Part shown: positions 9,674 through 10,650 of the stretch, one piece after another
Numbering within the stretch: position 1 is the stretch's first letter
How the letters are laid out: every line of letters begins with the position of its first letter
Assembly (NCBI GenBank): GCA_032128395.1
Contig: JAQBGV010000141.1
Span: 1 to 10,650, forward strand
Direction: 5' to 3'
DNA length: 10,650 bases
DNA from: JAQBGV01 sp032128395
Lineage (GTDB): Bacteria > Planctomycetota > UBA8108 > UBA1146
Translations under genes and position numbers: made by a program
The notes under the pieces: generated by a model
Told to the model about the DNA's origin: nothing
Databases searched by the model: none
What the model saw: the letters and a program-made list of their open reading frames with translations, nothing else

Positions 9674-10572
9674 ACGACCTCTCCGAACACGGACACCCCG
9701 GCCGGATCTACGGCCCTCGCGTCGGTTCCGGCGGAAAGACGGCCCGCTTCGAGGTGTTCACCGACCGCATCAGCGCTCGCGACGAGAAGGGTGAGCTCTA
9801 CACCCTCCATCCTGGGCAGGTCCGAGCGGAGCGGAGCGGAAACGGGGTCTCGCTCGAATCCGCAGATCGATCCTTCGCGCTCGTCGTCACCGATCGAGAG
9901 GGAGTCGATGCACTCCGGCAGGATGCACCGGTCGACATCCGGGAAGGGGTCGAGGGGGCGCTCGGTCAAGTCCGTCGGGCACGCGGTCGCGATCGCCGGT
10001 GGCTGCTCGTCGCCGCGCTCGTGTTTGTTCTCCTCGGGTGGGGGGCGTACGTCGGCGTGATGGCCGCTGCGCGCGCTGCAGTCGACCAGTTGCCGATCTC
10101 GATCGACCGCGAGGTAGGAGAACTCGCCGGCGACGATCTCATCCCGGGTGTTCGCCCGGTCGAGGATGCGGTGGTTCACGACGCGATCGCCGAGATCGTC
10201 GCGCGTCTCGAACCGCACGCCGCCATCGAAGGCTTCGAGTACCGGATCACCGTTCTCGACAGCCCCGAGGTGAACGCTTTCGCGCTCCCGGGTGGACGGA
10301 TCTTCGTCCTGACCGGATTGATCCGCGAGGCGGAGTCCCCCGATCAGGTCGCGGGGGTGCTCGCGCACGAGATGGCGCACGTCACCTTGCGCCACGGGAT
10401 GCGGAGCATCGTGCAGAGCCTCGGCGTGATCGCCGCCATCGAGGTGGTCATCGGGGACGTCGCCGGCCTCAGTGTGCTCGGGGTCGAAGGGGTCCGCGTG
10501 CTCGTCGAGCAGGGGTATAGCCGCGACCTCGAGTCCGAGACGATGAAGACGCAGTTGATGGCGAAAAGATAG
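9670..10572 (+). CDS. M48-family membrane metalloprotease, interrupted at its C-terminus
   Basis: GAGGAG lies 8 nt before the start. Residues about 20-85 form a small beta-rich N-terminal domain of the kind found before some M48 peptidases. A membrane helix follows (W111 to about 135), then the peptidase domain with FALPGGRIFVLTGLI and the zinc motif HEMAH (H233, E234, H237). The third zinc ligand is probably E288 in YSRDLESE. In the family this continues ADxxGxxLL; here the homology stops at codon 290 (10539) and is replaced by TMKTQLMAKR and a stop at 10572. Those residues come from antisense DUF389 DNA. The ORF as read is therefore a chimera; the true gene would be longer. It probably acts in envelope protein quality control, by family analogy. 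Confidence 0.85.
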   Translation: MNDLSEHGHPGRIYGPRVGSGGKTARFEVFTDRISARDEKGELYTLHPGQVRAERSGNGVSLESADRSFALVVTDREGVDALRQDAPVDIREGVEGALGQVRRARGRDRRWLLVAALVFVLLGWGAYVGVMAAARAAVDQLPISIDREVGELAGDDLIPGVRPVEDAVVHDAIAEIVARLEPHAAIEGFEYRITVLDSPEVNAFALPGGRIFVLTGLIREAESPDQVAGVLAHEMAHVTLRHGMRSIVQSLGVIAAIEVVIGDVAGLSVLGVEGVRVLVEQGYSRDLESETMKTQLMAKR

Positions 10573-10650
10573 GTGGCGCCGAAGAAGAAACGCCAGTTGC
10601 CCTTGGCCAGGCCATAGCCGGCCGTGCACAGGGGCGGCAGGAGGGCGGTG
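10540..10650 (-). CDS. DUF389-family membrane protein fragment (both ends missing)
   Basis: The minus strand from the right edge reads TALLPPLCTAGYGLA, then KGNWRFFFGATYLF and AINCVFIV. This is the strongly conserved MPPLCTxGxGLAxGxW and YLFxIN signature of DUF389 (TIGR00341-like) integral membrane proteins. The match ends at about 10540, where minus-strand reading continues into antisense protease sequence (SDSRSRLY). Only about 36 residues are present. Leucine as CTG and glycine as GGC dominate the fragment, unlike the CTC-rich neighbours, though the sample is tiny. Confidence 0.8.

Noticed and set aside
9550..10629. 359-codon minus-strand frame opposite the protease
   Set aside because: Antisense shadow of the M48 gene that also crosses the chimeric junction; no motif, and the DUF389 reading in another frame is the real signal at the right end.

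Overview
The window is GC-rich bacterial DNA, probably from a metagenome contig. It suggests a Gram-negative lineage that has selenocysteine machinery and large secreted calcium-binding repeat proteins. Planctomycetota, Myxococcota/deltaproteobacteria and Eisenbacteria-type lineages would all fit; the sequence does not decide between them. No rRNA, tRNA, CRISPR array or insertion sequence is visible.

Layout. (1) Positions 1-2526, minus strand: a large secreted protein with an N-terminal, possibly beta-propeller-like domain and a tail of eight 57-residue thrombospondin type 3-like repeats encoded by 171-bp tandem repeats. It runs off the left edge, and the last 50 bases look frameshifted. (2) Positions 2527-2994: a divergent non-coding spacer with a weak promoter candidate and a 10-bp direct repeat just before the next start. 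(3) Positions 2995-7511, plus strand: a two-gene operon for NAD-dependent formate dehydrogenase. A NuoE-NuoF (FdsG-FdsB) fusion overlaps, by ATGA, a catalytic subunit whose in-frame UGA at 5820 encodes selenocysteine. A bacterial SECIS hairpin follows the UGA, with its GGUCU loop at the same distance as I recall in E. coli fdhF. Ordinary gene calling would split this subunit or call it broken. (4) Positions 7524-7777, minus strand: a short mosaic of gene remnants (YCII-related start, a THYC-motif family middle, and a COG4941-type sigma-factor end in another frame). (5) Positions 7823-8344: a DinB-fold (DUF1572-like) protein. (6) Positions 8567-10572: a membrane protein with a C-terminal DCC1 thioredoxin-like domain, overlapping an M48 metalloprotease gene. 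(7) From about 10540 to the right edge the sequence abruptly becomes an antisense fragment of a DUF389 membrane protein. The protease is cut immediately after its last zinc ligand.

How the parts work together. The formate dehydrogenase pair holds, within two polypeptides, the electron path from formate at a Mo or W/selenocysteine site through Fe-S clusters to FMN and NAD+. No maturation gene (fdhD, selABC) lies in the window. The other genes are accessory and functionally unrelated. Both window ends carry discontinuities (frameshift on the left, chimeric join on the right), which fits a contig with unreliable ends.
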